DNA of 64,000 nucleotides from Bifidobacterium miconisargentati (GCF_019331675.1 NZ_JAHBBJ010000017.1:1-64000), one strand, 5' to 3'. Counted from the stretch's first letter, positions 8,026 to 17,582 are shown. Notes: generated by a model from the sequence alone, not told the origin. Numbers and translations: made by a program.

Positions 8026-10854
8026 ATGCAGAAACAGGACATGTCGCAGACCGATCGCAGGCGGCGGCCGAACGCCATCGAAGTGCGCGGCGCCCGCGTG
8101 CATAATCTCAAGAACATCGATGTGAACGTGCCGTTGGGAGAACTGGTGGGCATCGCCGGCGTGTCCGGTTCCGGCAAAAGCTCGCTGGCATTGGGCGTGC
8201 TGTACGCGGAGGGCTCCCGACGGTATCTGGAGGCGCTCTCCACGTACACGCGCCGGCGTCTGACCCAGGCCTCCCGCGCACAAGTGGACGAGGTGTTGCA
8301 TGTGCCGGCCGCGCTCGCCCTGCACCAGCGCCCCGCCGTGCCCGGCATCCGCTCCACGTTCGGCACGATGACTGAACTGCTCAACAGCCTGCGTCTGCTG
8401 TTCTCCCGCTGCGCCTCGCATGTATGTCCCCATTGTGGCGCACGGCAGCGGCCCACGATGAACGTGGCTGCCGAACTGCCCACCGTGTGTGCGCATTGCG
8501 GCAAGGAATTTCATGCTCCCGGCGCGGAATCGCTGGCCTTCAACTCCGGCGGCGCATGCCCCACCTGCTCCGGTACCGGCGTCGTGCGCGAAGTGAACCG
8601 TGCGGCCCTGGTTCCAGACGAATCGAAAAGCATCGACGACGGTGCCGTACTGCCATGGGGCTCGCTCATGTGGGACCTCATGAAGCAGGTGTGCGGCGCG
8701 ATGGGCGTGCGTACCAACGTGCCATTCCGCGAGCTCACGCCTGAGGAGCGTGACATCGTATTCAACGGCCCGGCCGTCAAGAAGCACATCCTCTACCGGC
8801 CGAAGAAGGGCGACGATTTCGCCGAACTCGACTTCACCTACTACAACGCCGTCTATACCGTCGAAAACGCGCTCGCCAAGGCCAAGGACGAGCAGGGATT
8901 GAAGCGTGTGGCTCGATTCCTCGAGGAGAAGCCTTGCCCGGACTGCGGTGGTACCAGACTGAGCAAGGCCGCCCGCGCGCCCGAGATCGAGGGGCTGAAT
9001 CTGGCCGAAGCCACCGCCATGACCCTGGACGATGCGGTGGCATGGGTGCGTGGCGTGCCCGGCTCGCTCCCGTCCGAAATGCAATCGATGGCCACGAACA
9101 TCTGCGAATCGTTCCTCGACGTGGCCCGACGGCTGCTGGAACTCGGCCTCGGATACCTTTCACTCGACCGTGCCGGGGCGACCCTGTCCACAGGCGAACG
9201 CCAACGTGTGCAATTGGCCCGGGCCGTGCGCAACCGCACCACCGGCGTGCTGTACGTGCTGGACGAGCCGTCCATCGGCCTGCATCCCTCGAACGTGGAC
9301 GGTCTGCTCGGTGTGATGCGTGACCTCGTGGCGGACGGCAATTCCGTGGTGGTGGTCGACCATGATGTGCGCGTGCTCAAAGCCGCCGACCATCTCATCG
9401 AAATGGGGCCGGTCGCCGGTGCCGAAGGTGGTCATGTGATCGCGCAGGGCGCGGTGTCGGACGTGGAGCGCACCGCCGGCAGCCGTATCGCGCCGTTCCT
9501 CACGGAGGATGGGCAGCGGCGCGTGCGGGCGCGTGTCGGTGCGGCATCGGCAGGTGGTGCTGGTGCTGACCGTGACGTTGTCGCAACCGACAACGTTGCC
9601 ACAACCGACGCCGCCGCGACCTGCGGCACCGGTCAGGTCAGCGGTGCCGTCGCAGCCTGCGATGCTATTCAGGTCGGTGATGGTGCCGTGGTCACGTCAC
9701 CGGACAATCCGGATATGTTCGCGCTCGGCCGCATCCATCTGGAAACCGGCCCATTGCACACCGTCAAGCCGCTCAGCGTGGACATCCCGCGCGGCCGGCT
9801 GGTGGCGGTCACCGGCGTATCCGGATCCGGCAAGACCACGCTGGTGCTGGAAACGCTGATCCCCGCGCTCAAGGCCGCGGCGGCCGGCGGCCCGCTGCCC
9901 GCGCACGTCCGCAAACTCGAAGCCGACGGCATCGTCCGTGCCAATCTCATCGACGCCACGCCGATCGGTGCCAACGTTCGCTCCACCGTGGCCACCTATG
10001 CCGACATCCACGATGAGCTGCGCCGCGCGTTCGCCCGTACCGACGAGGCCAAGGCGGGCGGATACAAGGCCGGCGACTTCTCCTACAACACTGGACGTCT
10101 GCGCTGCCCTACCTGCGACGGCACCGGGTCCATCTCGCTGGACGTGCAGTTTCTGCCGGACGTGACCATCGCATGCCCTGATTGCCGTGGCTCCCGATAC
10201 GCGCCCGCGGCGAGCCTGATTCACCGACCGGTCGCCGTCCGGAAAGCCGGTAAGGCCAGTGAAGTCGGTAAAGCTGGCAAAGGCGGTACGGCCGATGGCA
10301 CGGACGCCGCCGCTGACAAGACCAATCGAGTTGCCGGGAAGGGCATACAGGATACGGTCGCGACCGGTGAACCGCCGCGCTCGCTGACCCTGCCGCAGCT
10401 CATGGCGATGAGTGTGGACGAGGCTCTGGCCGTAACCGCCGACATGCGGAAGGTCCACGCCAGACTGACCACGCTGCACGATCTGGGACTTGGCTATCTG
10501 ACGCTCGGCGAACCGACGCCCGCCCTCTCCGGCGGCGAGGCGCAGCGGCTCAAACTCGCCAGTGAGATGGGCAAGGTCCAGTCGGACGCCGTGTTCGTGT
10601 TCGATGAGCCGACCATCGGCCTGCACCCGCTCGACGTGCGTGTGCTGCTCGGCGTCTTCGACCGGCTCGTGGCATCCGGCGCCACCGTGGTGGTCATCGA
10701 ACATGATCTGGACGTCATCGCCAACGCCGACTGGATCATCGACCTCGGCCCAGGCGGCGGCGAGGCGGGTGGACGAATCGTGGGCGAAGGCACACCCGAA
10801 CAGATCGCCGCCAACCCGGCGAGCGTCACCGGCAAATACCTGCATATCCTTTGA
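8026..10854 (+). CDS. UvrA-like ABC ATPase (UvrA paralogue)
   Basis: DNA-damage or drug-resistance ABC ATPase of the UvrA family, 942 residues. It has two ATPase modules. The first has Walker A GVSGSGKSS near residue 45, signature LSTGERQRVQLARA and Walker B VLYVLDEPSIGLHP. The second has GVSGSGKTT, LSGGEAQRLKLA and VFVFDEPTIGLHP. Zinc modules CPHCG/CAHCG, CPTCSGTG, CPDCGGTRL and CPTCDGTG/CPDCRGSR are present. Two low-complexity inserts rich in Ala, Gly, Lys and Asp, of about 50 and 35 residues, occur (around 9520-9700 and 10230-10370). The relatively compact first module suggests a class II UvrA (UvrA2/DrrC-like) rather than the housekeeping repair subunit. ATG at 8041 is an alternative start. 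Confidence 0.85.
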   Translation: MQKQDMSQTDRRRRPNAIEVRGARVHNLKNIDVNVPLGELVGIAGVSGSGKSSLALGVLYAEGSRRYLEALSTYTRRRLTQASRAQVDEVLHVPAALALHQRPAVPGIRSTFGTMTELLNSLRLLFSRCASHVCPHCGARQRPTMNVAAELPTVCAHCGKEFHAPGAESLAFNSGGACPTCSGTGVVREVNRAALVPDESKSIDDGAVLPWGSLMWDLMKQVCGAMGVRTNVPFRELTPEERDIVFNGPAVKKHILYRPKKGDDFAELDFTYYNAVYTVENALAKAKDEQGLKRVARFLEEKPCPDCGGTRLSKAARAPEIEGLNLAEATAMTLDDAVAWVRGVPGSLPSEMQSMATNICESFLDVARRLLELGLGYLSLDRAGATLSTGERQRVQLARAVRNRTTGVLYVLDEPSIGLHPSNVDGLLGVMRDLVADGNSVVVVDHDVRVLKAADHLIEMGPVAGAEGGHVIAQGAVSDVERTAGSRIAPFLTEDGQRRVRARVGAASAGGAGADRDVVATDNVATTDAAATCGTGQVSGAVAACDAIQVGDGAVVTSPDNPDMFALGRIHLETGPLHTVKPLSVDIPRGRLVAVTGVSGSGKTTLVLETLIPALKAAAAGGPLPAHVRKLEADGIVRANLIDATPIGANVRSTVATYADIHDELRRAFARTDEAKAGGYKAGDFSYNTGRLRCPTCDGTGSISLDVQFLPDVTIACPDCRGSRYAPAASLIHRPVAVRKAGKASEVGKAGKGGTADGTDAAADKTNRVAGKGIQDTVATGEPPRSLTLPQLMAMSVDEALAVTADMRKVHARLTTLHDLGLGYLTLGEPTPALSGGEAQRLKLASEMGKVQSDAVFVFDEPTIGLHPLDVRVLLGVFDRLVASGATVVVIEHDLDVIANADWIIDLGPGGGEAGGRIVGEGTPEQIAANPASVTGKYLHIL

Positions 10855-10895
10855 CTCGCATAATGATGTGGGTGCGACCGCCGTGGGCCTTTCCT

Positions 10896-10944
10896 TCGGC
10901 TCCCCTTGTCAGGGGAGCTGGCGGCGAAGCCGACTGAGGGGTAG
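10896..10944. repeat. Dispersed palindromic repeat A
   Basis: CGGCTCCCCTTGTCAGGGGA, then GCTGGCGGCGAAGCCGACTGAGGGG. Same family as the copies at 6288 and 39460. It lies 42 bases after the UvrA-like gene and probably doubles as its transcription end. Confidence 0.7.
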
Positions 10945-11037
10945 TTCCAGGAAACTGCCGATTGGAAGTGACAGCCCTGCCCTCGCAAGGCGGGCAATGC
11001 GGAAGCACGGACGCGGCAGGGGAGTAGGATAACCGGC

Positions 11038-12396
11038 GTGGCTCAGGTTCTAGGCATCAAACGCGCGACAGCGGACGCAAAATACCGGCAAATGACCGAA
11101 CAACCGGTCCGTCCGCTGATTCTGAGGCTTTGCCTGCCGGCCGTCATCTCCAATCTGGTGACCACCGCGTACAACCTCACGGACACGTTCTTCATCGGGC
11201 AGCTCGGTACCTCGCAGTCCGGCGCCATCGGCATCGCCTTCTCCATCATGACGATTCTGCAGGCGATCGGCTTCTTCTGCGGCAATGGCGCGGGCAACTC
11301 GATGAGCCGCGAACTCGGCAAACGCAACAACGAACGCGCATCCCGCCTGCTCGCGCTCGGCTTCGCGGGGGCCGTGCTTTTCGGACTGCTGGTCACCATC
11401 GTCTGCCTGAGCACGCTGCGTTCGCTGGTGGTGGCGCTCGGTTCGACGGCCACCATCGCGCCGTACGCCGTGCAATACCTGACGCCGATTCTCGTGGCCG
11501 CGCCCTGCGTGTGCGGCTCGTTCGCGTTGAACGGGCTCCTCAGATACCAGGGTCAATCCGCATTCGGCATGATCGGCCTGGTGTCGGGCGCGCTGCTCAA
11601 CTTCCTGCTCGCGCCGCTGTTCATTTTCGTGCTGCATCTGGGTATCTTCGGCGCGGGTCTGGCTACCGGCATCTGCCAAACCGTCAGCTTCATCATCCTG
11701 ACCACCATGAGTGCCAAATTCGGTGTCCTCAAGCTTTCGCTGCGCAACTGCAAACCAGACGCGCTGCTGCTACGTGAGATCGCGGGCGGTGGCCTGCCGT
11801 CGCTGGTGCGTCAGGGCGCGGGCTCCATCGCCACCACCTGCGTGAACATCGCCGCCAATCCGTTCGGCGACGCGGCGATTGCCGGCATGGCCATCGTGAT
11901 GCGCATCATGCTTGGCGTCAACTCGGTGATCGTGGGTCTCGGCCAAGGCTTCCAGCCGGTGTGCGGATACAATTACGGCGCCGGCAAGTTCGCCCGCGTG
12001 CGCGAAGGCTTCTGGTTCTGCGTGAAACTCGCCACGGGCGTGCTGCTGGTGCTCGGCATCGCGATCTGGCTGGCTGCACCGCAATTGGTAGAGATCTTCC
12101 GTTCCGATCCGGAAGTGGTGGCGGTGGGCGTGGCCGCGCTGCACTTCCAATGCCTGTCCGTGGCGCTTAACGGCATGAACATGATGGGCAACATGATCAG
12201 CCAGACGCTCGGCAAGACCGGTATCGCCTCGTTCCTGGCGGTATGCCGCACCGGACTGTATCTGGCTCCAGTCGTGCTGGTGCTGCCGCACGTCATCGGC
12301 ATCACCGGCGTGGAGGTGGCGCAAACCGTGTCCGACGTGCTCACGTTCGCCACGACAGTGCCGTTCATGCGGCGCATCCTGCGTCAGCTTCGGTAG
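11038..12396 (+). CDS. MATE family efflux transporter
   Basis: Multidrug and toxic compound extrusion pump in the cytoplasmic membrane, driven by Na+ or H+. At 452 residues with about twelve hydrophobic segments it is full length. The N-terminal motif TEQPVRPLILRLCLPAVISN and helix 1/2 sequence YNLTDTFFIGQLGTSQSGAIG are typical, and the second half repeats the fold (NSVIVGLGQGFQPVCGYNYGAG). It starts with GTG at 11038; AGGGGAG about 13 bases upstream is the likely ribosome site, spaced a little wide. It stands alone between two repeats, and the substrate is unknown. Confidence 0.88.
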   Translation: MAQVLGIKRATADAKYRQMTEQPVRPLILRLCLPAVISNLVTTAYNLTDTFFIGQLGTSQSGAIGIAFSIMTILQAIGFFCGNGAGNSMSRELGKRNNERASRLLALGFAGAVLFGLLVTIVCLSTLRSLVVALGSTATIAPYAVQYLTPILVAAPCVCGSFALNGLLRYQGQSAFGMIGLVSGALLNFLLAPLFIFVLHLGIFGAGLATGICQTVSFIILTTMSAKFGVLKLSLRNCKPDALLLREIAGGGLPSLVRQGAGSIATTCVNIAANPFGDAAIAGMAIVMRIMLGVNSVIVGLGQGFQPVCGYNYGAGKFARVREGFWFCVKLATGVLLVLGIAIWLAAPQLVEIFRSDPEVVAVGVAALHFQCLSVALNGMNMMGNMISQTLGKTGIASFLAVCRTGLYLAPVVLVLPHVIGITGVEVAQTVSDVLTFATTVPFMRRILRQLR

Positions 12397-12544
12397 CTGC
12401 GGTAGCTACGGCGACTCGGGGTGGCGATAGGTTCGGATTAACATCAGGTTCGGGATATTGCTCAATGGGCCCCTCGGTCGGCTGCCGTCGATAGCTTCTC
12501 CGGCAAGGAGCGACAAGGGAAGCCAGGATGTGAAAGGGGAATGA

Positions 12545-13582
12545 GTGGGACAGTTCGGTGTGATGGTCGGCCAGTTGGTCGGCTTTTTCATCATGCTCAT
12601 GGTGGGTTACGGATGCGTTCGACTGCGCTTCTATGGCAAGGTGGCGCTGGACGGCATGTGCTCGCTGCTGCTCAACGTGCTCATCCCCGTGCTGGTCTTC
12701 TCGAACGCCGTGGACGGCACGGACCGCTCGCATCTGGCAGCCAACTGGGGCGTGATGCTGCTCACCGCCGTGATGTATGGCCTGCTCATCCTGACGTTCT
12801 GGGCGCTCGCGCATCTGCTGCGTCTGCGCGGCTCCAGAAGCCACATATTCCAGGCGTCGCTTATCTTCGGCAACGCCGGATTCATCGGCATCCCGCTCAT
12901 CATGGCGCTGTTCCCGAAAGAGGGCGCGATCTACGTGGCGCTCATGTCCATCGTCGATCAGGCGCTGCTGTGGACGTACGGCGTGTGGCTGTGCGAACCG
13001 GTCCGCGAAGACGGGCACGACGATGCCGGGGAAACGCCCGACACCGGGAACGCGGCGGGTTCGACGAGCGCGAAAGGCGTGCGTCCCACGCTCGGCGCCC
13101 GAGTGCTCGGCATGCTGCGCCGCTTCGTCAACCCCGCCTTCATCGGCGTGATGATCGCGCTGGCCTTGATCCTGCTGGGCGTGCGCGTTCCGGACATCAT
13201 CCTGAAACCCTTGCACACCATCGGCAATATGGCCACGCCGATGTCGCTCATCTATCTCGGTGGCCTGTTCGCACTGACCCGCTGGTGGAAGGTGCTGCGT
13301 CGTTACGAACTGTACGTGGGTCTCGTGGCCAAGATGATCGCGTTCCCGCTGGCGTTCTACGCGCTGCTTACGTCCGTCGTGGGCTGGCTGCCGGCCGCGG
13401 TGCCGATTACGCACGACATGGTGCTGATGATTACCGTGATCGCGGGTCTGCCCACGATGACCACCATTGCGATGTTCACCGGCCGCAAGGACAACATGCC
13501 CGAATACGCGGTGGGATTCGTGCTCGTGAGCACGCTGTTCTCCCTGTGCTCGCTGGCCGTGGTCTCCGCGATCGTGTTCTGA
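12545..13582 (+). CDS. AEC family transporter (auxin efflux carrier type)
   Basis: Integral membrane carrier of 345 residues with about ten hydrophobic segments in two halves separated by a polar loop around residues 155-185. Family features are the N-terminal GYGCVRLRFYG, LNVLIPVLVFSN and, in the second half, NMATPMSLIYLGGLFA. Bacterial AEC members export or exchange organic acids such as malate. The start is GTG at 12545 behind AAAGGGGA. It is followed after 58 bases by a TetR gene in the same direction, which may control it. Confidence 0.82.
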   Translation: MGQFGVMVGQLVGFFIMLMVGYGCVRLRFYGKVALDGMCSLLLNVLIPVLVFSNAVDGTDRSHLAANWGVMLLTAVMYGLLILTFWALAHLLRLRGSRSHIFQASLIFGNAGFIGIPLIMALFPKEGAIYVALMSIVDQALLWTYGVWLCEPVREDGHDDAGETPDTGNAAGSTSAKGVRPTLGARVLGMLRRFVNPAFIGVMIALALILLGVRVPDIILKPLHTIGNMATPMSLIYLGGLFALTRWWKVLRRYELYVGLVAKMIAFPLAFYALLTSVVGWLPAAVPITHDMVLMITVIAGLPTMTTIAMFTGRKDNMPEYAVGFVLVSTLFSLCSLAVVSAIVF

Positions 13583-13640
13583 GGGACGACGTCCGCCGGG
13601 CTCGTATGCATGTACCCGTAACCGGGTAAGGTCGGCGGGT

Positions 13641-14210
13641 ATGGAGAGCAACGCTGATGCGCCACGTAGGCGCGTGGACCCCGAACGCAAGCAACGCATC
13701 ATCGAATCGTGCCTGACGGTGATTGCCGAACGCGGCGTGGCCGGCACCTCGCACCGCGTGGTGGCCGCCGAGGCGCACGTGCCGCTTGGCTCCATGACGT
13801 ACTACTTCGACGGCATGCACGACCTGCTGCATCAGGCGTTCGACCAATTCGCCGATTGCTCCATCGCGGCGTTCGCGGCACGAATGGGTGCGGCCCGCAC
13901 GTCCGAGGAGGCATGTGAGGCCATAGCCGCAAGTGTTGAACATGATGTACTCGCCACGGAGCGGGACACGGTCATCACCCTTGAGTTCTACACGCTCGCC
14001 GCCCGTGATGCATCGTTCCGCGACATCAGCGACCGGTGGATGGGCGCCGTGCAACGGGAATTGGGCCGGTTCTTCGACGCGCGCACCGTGGCGTTGCTAG
14101 ATGCGATGATTGAGGGACTGACCCTGCACCGGGCACTCGGCGGCGAGCCCAAGGACGCGAACGACCTGCGCGCAGGCATCCGTCGCGTGGCGTTCGGCGA
14201 GGCCCGATAA
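13641..14210 (+). CDS. TetR family transcriptional regulator
   Basis: Dimeric repressor of 189 residues. The N-terminal helix-turn-helix is RKQRIIESCLTVIAERGVAG followed by TSHRVVAAEAHVPLGSMTYYF, the usual TetR signature. The C-terminal two thirds is an all-helical ligand-binding domain without an identifiable ligand. It begins 58 bases after the AEC carrier gene, and regulation of that carrier is a reasonable guess. The gene is intact. Confidence 0.88.
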   Translation: MESNADAPRRRVDPERKQRIIESCLTVIAERGVAGTSHRVVAAEAHVPLGSMTYYFDGMHDLLHQAFDQFADCSIAAFAARMGAARTSEEACEAIAASVEHDVLATERDTVITLEFYTLAARDASFRDISDRWMGAVQRELGRFFDARTVALLDAMIEGLTLHRALGGEPKDANDLRAGIRRVAFGEAR

Positions 14211-14215
14211 TCGGT

Positions 14216-14336
14216 GGCTTTGTTAAACCAAGATTGACATGAATTCTATTGGACTGCCCCTCAGTCGACCTCGCTGCCAGCTCCCCTGACGGGGAGGAGC
14301 CAGGAATGGGGCATGCCAATCATGGTTTAACGAGCC
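14216..14336. mobile_element. Degenerate MITE-like element, 121 bp
   Basis: Terminal inverted repeats GGCTTTGTTAAACCAAGATT (continuing to 14241) and its imperfect complement at 14312-14336 enclose a short interior that contains part of repeat A (CCCCTCAGTCG...CAGCTCCCCTGACGGGGAGG). There is no coding capacity. The ends match the better preserved element at 39417-39639. No target duplication remains at the flanks, so this looks like an older insertion. Confidence 0.65.
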
Positions 14337-14342
14337 TGAACG

Positions 14343-14762
14343 TTACTGGGCAGCGTAGTTGTCGTCGGCATCTCCGGAATCGCCGAAAGCACTGTCGCCC
14401 ATGTATTCGCGGGCGCTGACGCGGTTCACGTTGCGTGACTGGTCCACCGCGCGCTGGATGACGCGGCGCACGTCGAACCCATGGATGATGTTCTTGAGCA
14501 CCAGTTGTCCGCCGGAGGACTGGTCGCGCGTCTCCAGCGTGATGGTGGACAGGCCGAACAAACGCTGCAGCAGCGTGCGCGTGACGGTCAGATCGACCAC
14601 ACGGAACAGTTTCGTCACGTCATAGGTCTCGCGCAGAATGCCGGATTTGACCGCGATCTCATCGTTGGTCAAGGTGTAGGTGGTGAACGTGAAAGGGGTG
14701 CGGCACCAGTTGCGCTTGCGCTGCGCCCACAGGATATCGCCGTCGGCCATGCTGTTGGACAT
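14343..14762 (-). CDS. PH domain-containing protein (DUF304/bPH2 type)
   Basis: Small protein of 139 residues with a bacterial pleckstrin-homology core. The motif order is WAQRKRNWCRTPFTFTTYTL, DEIAVKSGILRETYDVTKLF, then VDLTVTRTLLQRLFGLSTIT. It has no membrane helix, unlike many DUF304 proteins. The ATG at 14762 has AAGGAA about 7 bases upstream; a longer reading frame back to 14945 lacks a ribosome site. Function unknown; PH-like modules of this type often sit at the membrane or in protein complexes. Confidence 0.75.
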   Translation of the reverse strand: MSNSMADGDILWAQRKRNWCRTPFTFTTYTLTNDEIAVKSGILRETYDVTKLFRVVDLTVTRTLLQRLFGLSTITLETRDQSSGGQLVLKNIIHGFDVRRVIQRAVDQSRNVNRVSAREYMGDSAFGDSGDADDNYAAQ

Positions 14763-14938
14763 TGCGGTTCCTTTCGTCAAAGGCCTTACGACTCCCATCG
14801 TAGGCGATGATGGTCCCTCGTTCGACGCGAAATCAAACGATTGCTGACTGACAAGTCCGTGGCATGGATGTATGCTAGGCGGCATTACGAGATACGAGGC
14901 GGTATTTCCATGGAAACGTGAACCAGGAGGTTCCTGAA

Positions 14939-15943
14939 ATGACACAAGGTGATGCGGTCACGATACGTGACGTGGCGAAATTGGCCGGAGTGGCGGTCTC
15001 GACGGCATCGCGTGCGCTGGGGAACGGTTCGGCTTCGGCGAGGACCAGACAGAAGGTGCAGCAGGCAGCCGAAGAGCTGCATTTCGTGCCGAACCAGGCG
15101 GCGAAACAACTGACTTCGGGCAAATCGAACATCATCGCGATCATGGTGCCCGAGGAACCTGACTTCGTGTTCCGTGATGCCTTCGTTTCAGGGATGGTGG
15201 CACAGCTGGCCACCTCGTTCACCGCGGTGAACCTGTTGCCGTTCCTGGCGCTGACCAAACCGCATGATGCGAAGGGGTTCTTGAAGGTGCTCAAGGGCTC
15301 GGGCGCCGCCGGCATCGTCGTCGTCAGCTTCCACTATTCGAAACCGTTCGCGGATGCCCTGAAGCAATGCGGCAAGCTGATCGTGTCCATAGGCACTCCG
15401 AGCCCGTCCATGCACTACCCATATGTGGACGTCGATAACTATCAGGGCGGGTACGATGCCGTCATGCTGCTGCACAAACGCGGCTGCCAACACATCGCGG
15501 TGATCGCCGGCCCCACCGACATGCAGGCTTCGGTGCTGCGCACCGAAGGCGTGAAGGACGCTCTTTCGTCGTTGGGAATGGAACCGGTTGCATTCATTCC
15601 GGGCGAATATGGTGCCCAGCGTGGCGAGGAGGTCATGCTTCAGATACTTTCCGAACACCCTGAAGTGGACGGAGTTTTTGCAATATCCGACGAGACCGCG
15701 GCCGGTGCCCTCCGTGCGCTGCTGAATTCAGGCAAACGAGTGCCGGAGGATGTGGCGCTGATCGGATTCGATGATTTCCATGTTGCGCGTGCGGTCTCGC
15801 CAAGACTGACGACCTTCGCTCAACCCTTGGCAGCTATGGCGGAAACGGCTACCGAGATGATGTCCGAGCGGTTGGAGACAGGGGAGTGGAAACGCAAGGC
15901 CGTGCTGTTCCCGGCCCCCATGGTCAGACGCGAAAGCGCCTGA
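14939..15943 (+). CDS. LacI family regulator of the cellodextrin-type operon
   Basis: LacI/GalR repressor of 334 residues. The headpiece VTIRDVAKLAGVAVSTASRA is textbook, and the periplasmic-binding-like domain follows with GVFAISDETAAGALRAL and VALIGFDDFHVARAVSPRLT. The ATG at 14939 has AGGAGG at 14925-14930. It stands directly upstream of and codirectional with an ABC sugar operon whose promoter carries a LacI-type palindrome (16089-16108), so it very probably controls that operon in response to a beta-glucoside. This matches the arrangement at the B. breve cld locus. Confidence 0.9.
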   Translation: MTQGDAVTIRDVAKLAGVAVSTASRALGNGSASARTRQKVQQAAEELHFVPNQAAKQLTSGKSNIIAIMVPEEPDFVFRDAFVSGMVAQLATSFTAVNLLPFLALTKPHDAKGFLKVLKGSGAAGIVVVSFHYSKPFADALKQCGKLIVSIGTPSPSMHYPYVDVDNYQGGYDAVMLLHKRGCQHIAVIAGPTDMQASVLRTEGVKDALSSLGMEPVAFIPGEYGAQRGEEVMLQILSEHPEVDGVFAISDETAAGALRALLNSGKRVPEDVALIGFDDFHVARAVSPRLTTFAQPLAAMAETATEMMSERLETGEWKRKAVLFPAPMVRRESA

Positions 15944-15950
15944 TAATAAC

Positions 15951-15986
15951 GCCCGCATATGTTGATTTGAACATATGCGGGCTTTT
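15951..15986 (+). terminator. Rho-independent terminator after lacI-type gene
   Basis: GCCCGCATATGT (15951-15962) pairs perfectly with ACATATGCGGGC (15971-15982), and TTTTCT follows. It separates the regulator from the transport operon. Confidence 0.9.
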
Positions 15987-16088
15987 CTGTGACGTTTTGT
16001 GAATGTGAACGTGCACATCGTGCGCGACACGCCCGTTACCATTTTGTGATTTGCGAACCCGTTTTCAGAATGCTAACTTATAAGTCAG

Positions 16089-16108
16089 TTTTGGAAACGG
16101 TTCCAAAA
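16089..16108. promoter_or_regulatory. LacI-type operator upstream of the ABC operon
   Basis: TTTTGGAAACGGTTCCAAAA is a 20-bp palindrome with one mismatched pair and the GGAAACGGTTCC core typical of LacI/GalR operators. It lies 68 bases before the binding-protein gene and downstream of a -10-like TATAAG at 16079-16084. The regulator is encoded just upstream. Confidence 0.85.
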
Positions 16109-16175
16109 CGGGTGGTGTGATGAAGCGCCACGAAGGAGCAGACACAGAGATGTTATCTGCAGAAAAGGAGAAGTT

Positions 16176-17495
16176 ATGTCAATGAAGCCCGTTAAGAGCG
16201 TCATTGCGGCGGCCCTGGCCGTTTCGACGATGGTGAGCCTCGCGGCATGTGGCGGATCCAACTCCAGCGATGGGGGAGCGAAGACCGCTGACGGCAAGAC
16301 CGTCATCAAGATCCAGACCTTCAACAACTTTGGCTACGGCAAGGCCACCGCCGAGCGTCCGGGCGCCGATCTGTGGAGCCAGTACGAGAAGGAGCACCCG
16401 AACGTCAAGATCGAGGAGACCGTGGCCTCCGGCTCCGATGACGCCCGCTCCGCCTTCAACACTGCAATCTCCTCCGGCTCCGACGCCTATGACATCTACG
16501 CCGTGGATATCGCTTGGATGCCGTCCATCCTCGCCATGCCTGACTCCTTCATGGACCTGACCGATTACCTCAAGGGCAACGACTGGCTCGACTGGAAGGT
16601 CGAGGGTGCCAAGACCGCCGACGGCAAGACCATCGGCGCCGGCAACGACATCGGCCCGACCGCCCTGTGCTACCGCTCCGACCTGTTCGCCAAGGCCGGC
16701 CTGCCGACCGACCGTGATGAGGTCGCCAAGATGCTCGGCGGTAACGACGCCACCTGGGACAAGTACTTCGAGGTCGGCAAGCAGTACACCGAGAAGACCG
16801 GTCTGCCGTGGTACGACGCCATGGGCGGCATCTGGGCCACCATGAAGACCCAGCTTAAGGAAGCCTACGTCAAGGAAGATGGCACGGTCGTGGCCACCGG
16901 CGACAAGATCAAGAGCTTGTACGACCAGCTGACCGCCACCTCCGAGATGTCCGCCCACGTTTCCCAGTGGTCCGACGACTGGAACGCCATGTTCAAGTCC
17001 GACACCGGTTTCGCCACCATCATGTGCCCGGCCTGGCTGGTCAACAACATCAAGGGCAACTCCGGCTCCGACTTCAAGGGCTGGGACATCGCCGATGTGA
17101 CCCCTGGCGGTGGCTCCAACCAGGGTGGTTCCTGGCTTGTGGTGCCGAAGACCTCCAAGGTCCAGGAGGAAGCCGCCAAGCTGGTTGCATGGCTGACCGC
17201 TCCTGAGCAGCAGATCGCCACCTTCAAGGCCGCCTCCAACTACCCGAGCTCCCCGAAGGCCATGAAGGACCCGGCCGTTGCCGACAAGACCGATGAGTTC
17301 CTGAACAACGCCCCGACCGGCAAGATCTTCGCCGATCGCGCCGAGGCCGTCAAGATCGTGCCCTACACCGGCGCCCAGTACTACGACATCGACTCCAAGT
17401 TCGGTGATGCACTCGGCCGTGTGGACGTGACCAAGGAGCAGACGCCTGCCCAGGCTTGGAAGCAGTACGTCGAGGACGTCAAGGCTCTGTCCTGA
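16176..17495 (+). CDS. cldE: Sugar ABC transporter substrate-binding lipoprotein (CldE-like)
   Basis: Extracellular solute-binding protein of ABC family 1, 439 residues. A lipoprotein signal peptide is clear: MSMKPVK, a hydrophobic core, then the lipobox SLAAC with Cys25 as the lipidated residue, and a Gly/Ser-rich linker. The mature domain has the usual DAYDIYAVDIAWMPSIL region and many surface tryptophans. The start ATG at 16176 has AAAGGAG at 16164-16170. Two permease genes and a GH1 beta-glucosidase follow, in the order of the cldEFGC cellodextrin cluster of B. breve. The symbol is given by synteny; no ATPase gene is present, so a shared MsmK-type ATPase must be used. Confidence 0.85.
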   Translation: MSMKPVKSVIAAALAVSTMVSLAACGGSNSSDGGAKTADGKTVIKIQTFNNFGYGKATAERPGADLWSQYEKEHPNVKIEETVASGSDDARSAFNTAISSGSDAYDIYAVDIAWMPSILAMPDSFMDLTDYLKGNDWLDWKVEGAKTADGKTIGAGNDIGPTALCYRSDLFAKAGLPTDRDEVAKMLGGNDATWDKYFEVGKQYTEKTGLPWYDAMGGIWATMKTQLKEAYVKEDGTVVATGDKIKSLYDQLTATSEMSAHVSQWSDDWNAMFKSDTGFATIMCPAWLVNNIKGNSGSDFKGWDIADVTPGGGSNQGGSWLVVPKTSKVQEEAAKLVAWLTAPEQQIATFKAASNYPSSPKAMKDPAVADKTDEFLNNAPTGKIFADRAEAVKIVPYTGAQYYDIDSKFGDALGRVDVTKEQTPAQAWKQYVEDVKALS

Positions 17496-17513
17496 CATCC
17501 ATAAGTGATTGAC

Positions 17514-17553
17514 AAAAGGTGCCGGTCGGCAGGTTTCCGGTCCGGCACCTTTT
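17514..17553 (+). terminator. Hairpin between binding protein and permease
   Basis: AAAAGGTGCCGG (17514-17525) pairs with CCGGCACCTTTT (17542-17553). Because the right arm ends in four T, it can act as a partial terminator. Such a site after the binding-protein gene would lower permease expression relative to the binding protein, as is usual in ABC uptake operons. Confidence 0.75.
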
Positions 17554-17582
17554 CATGTGGGGATTTTGCCAAAGGAGACATT

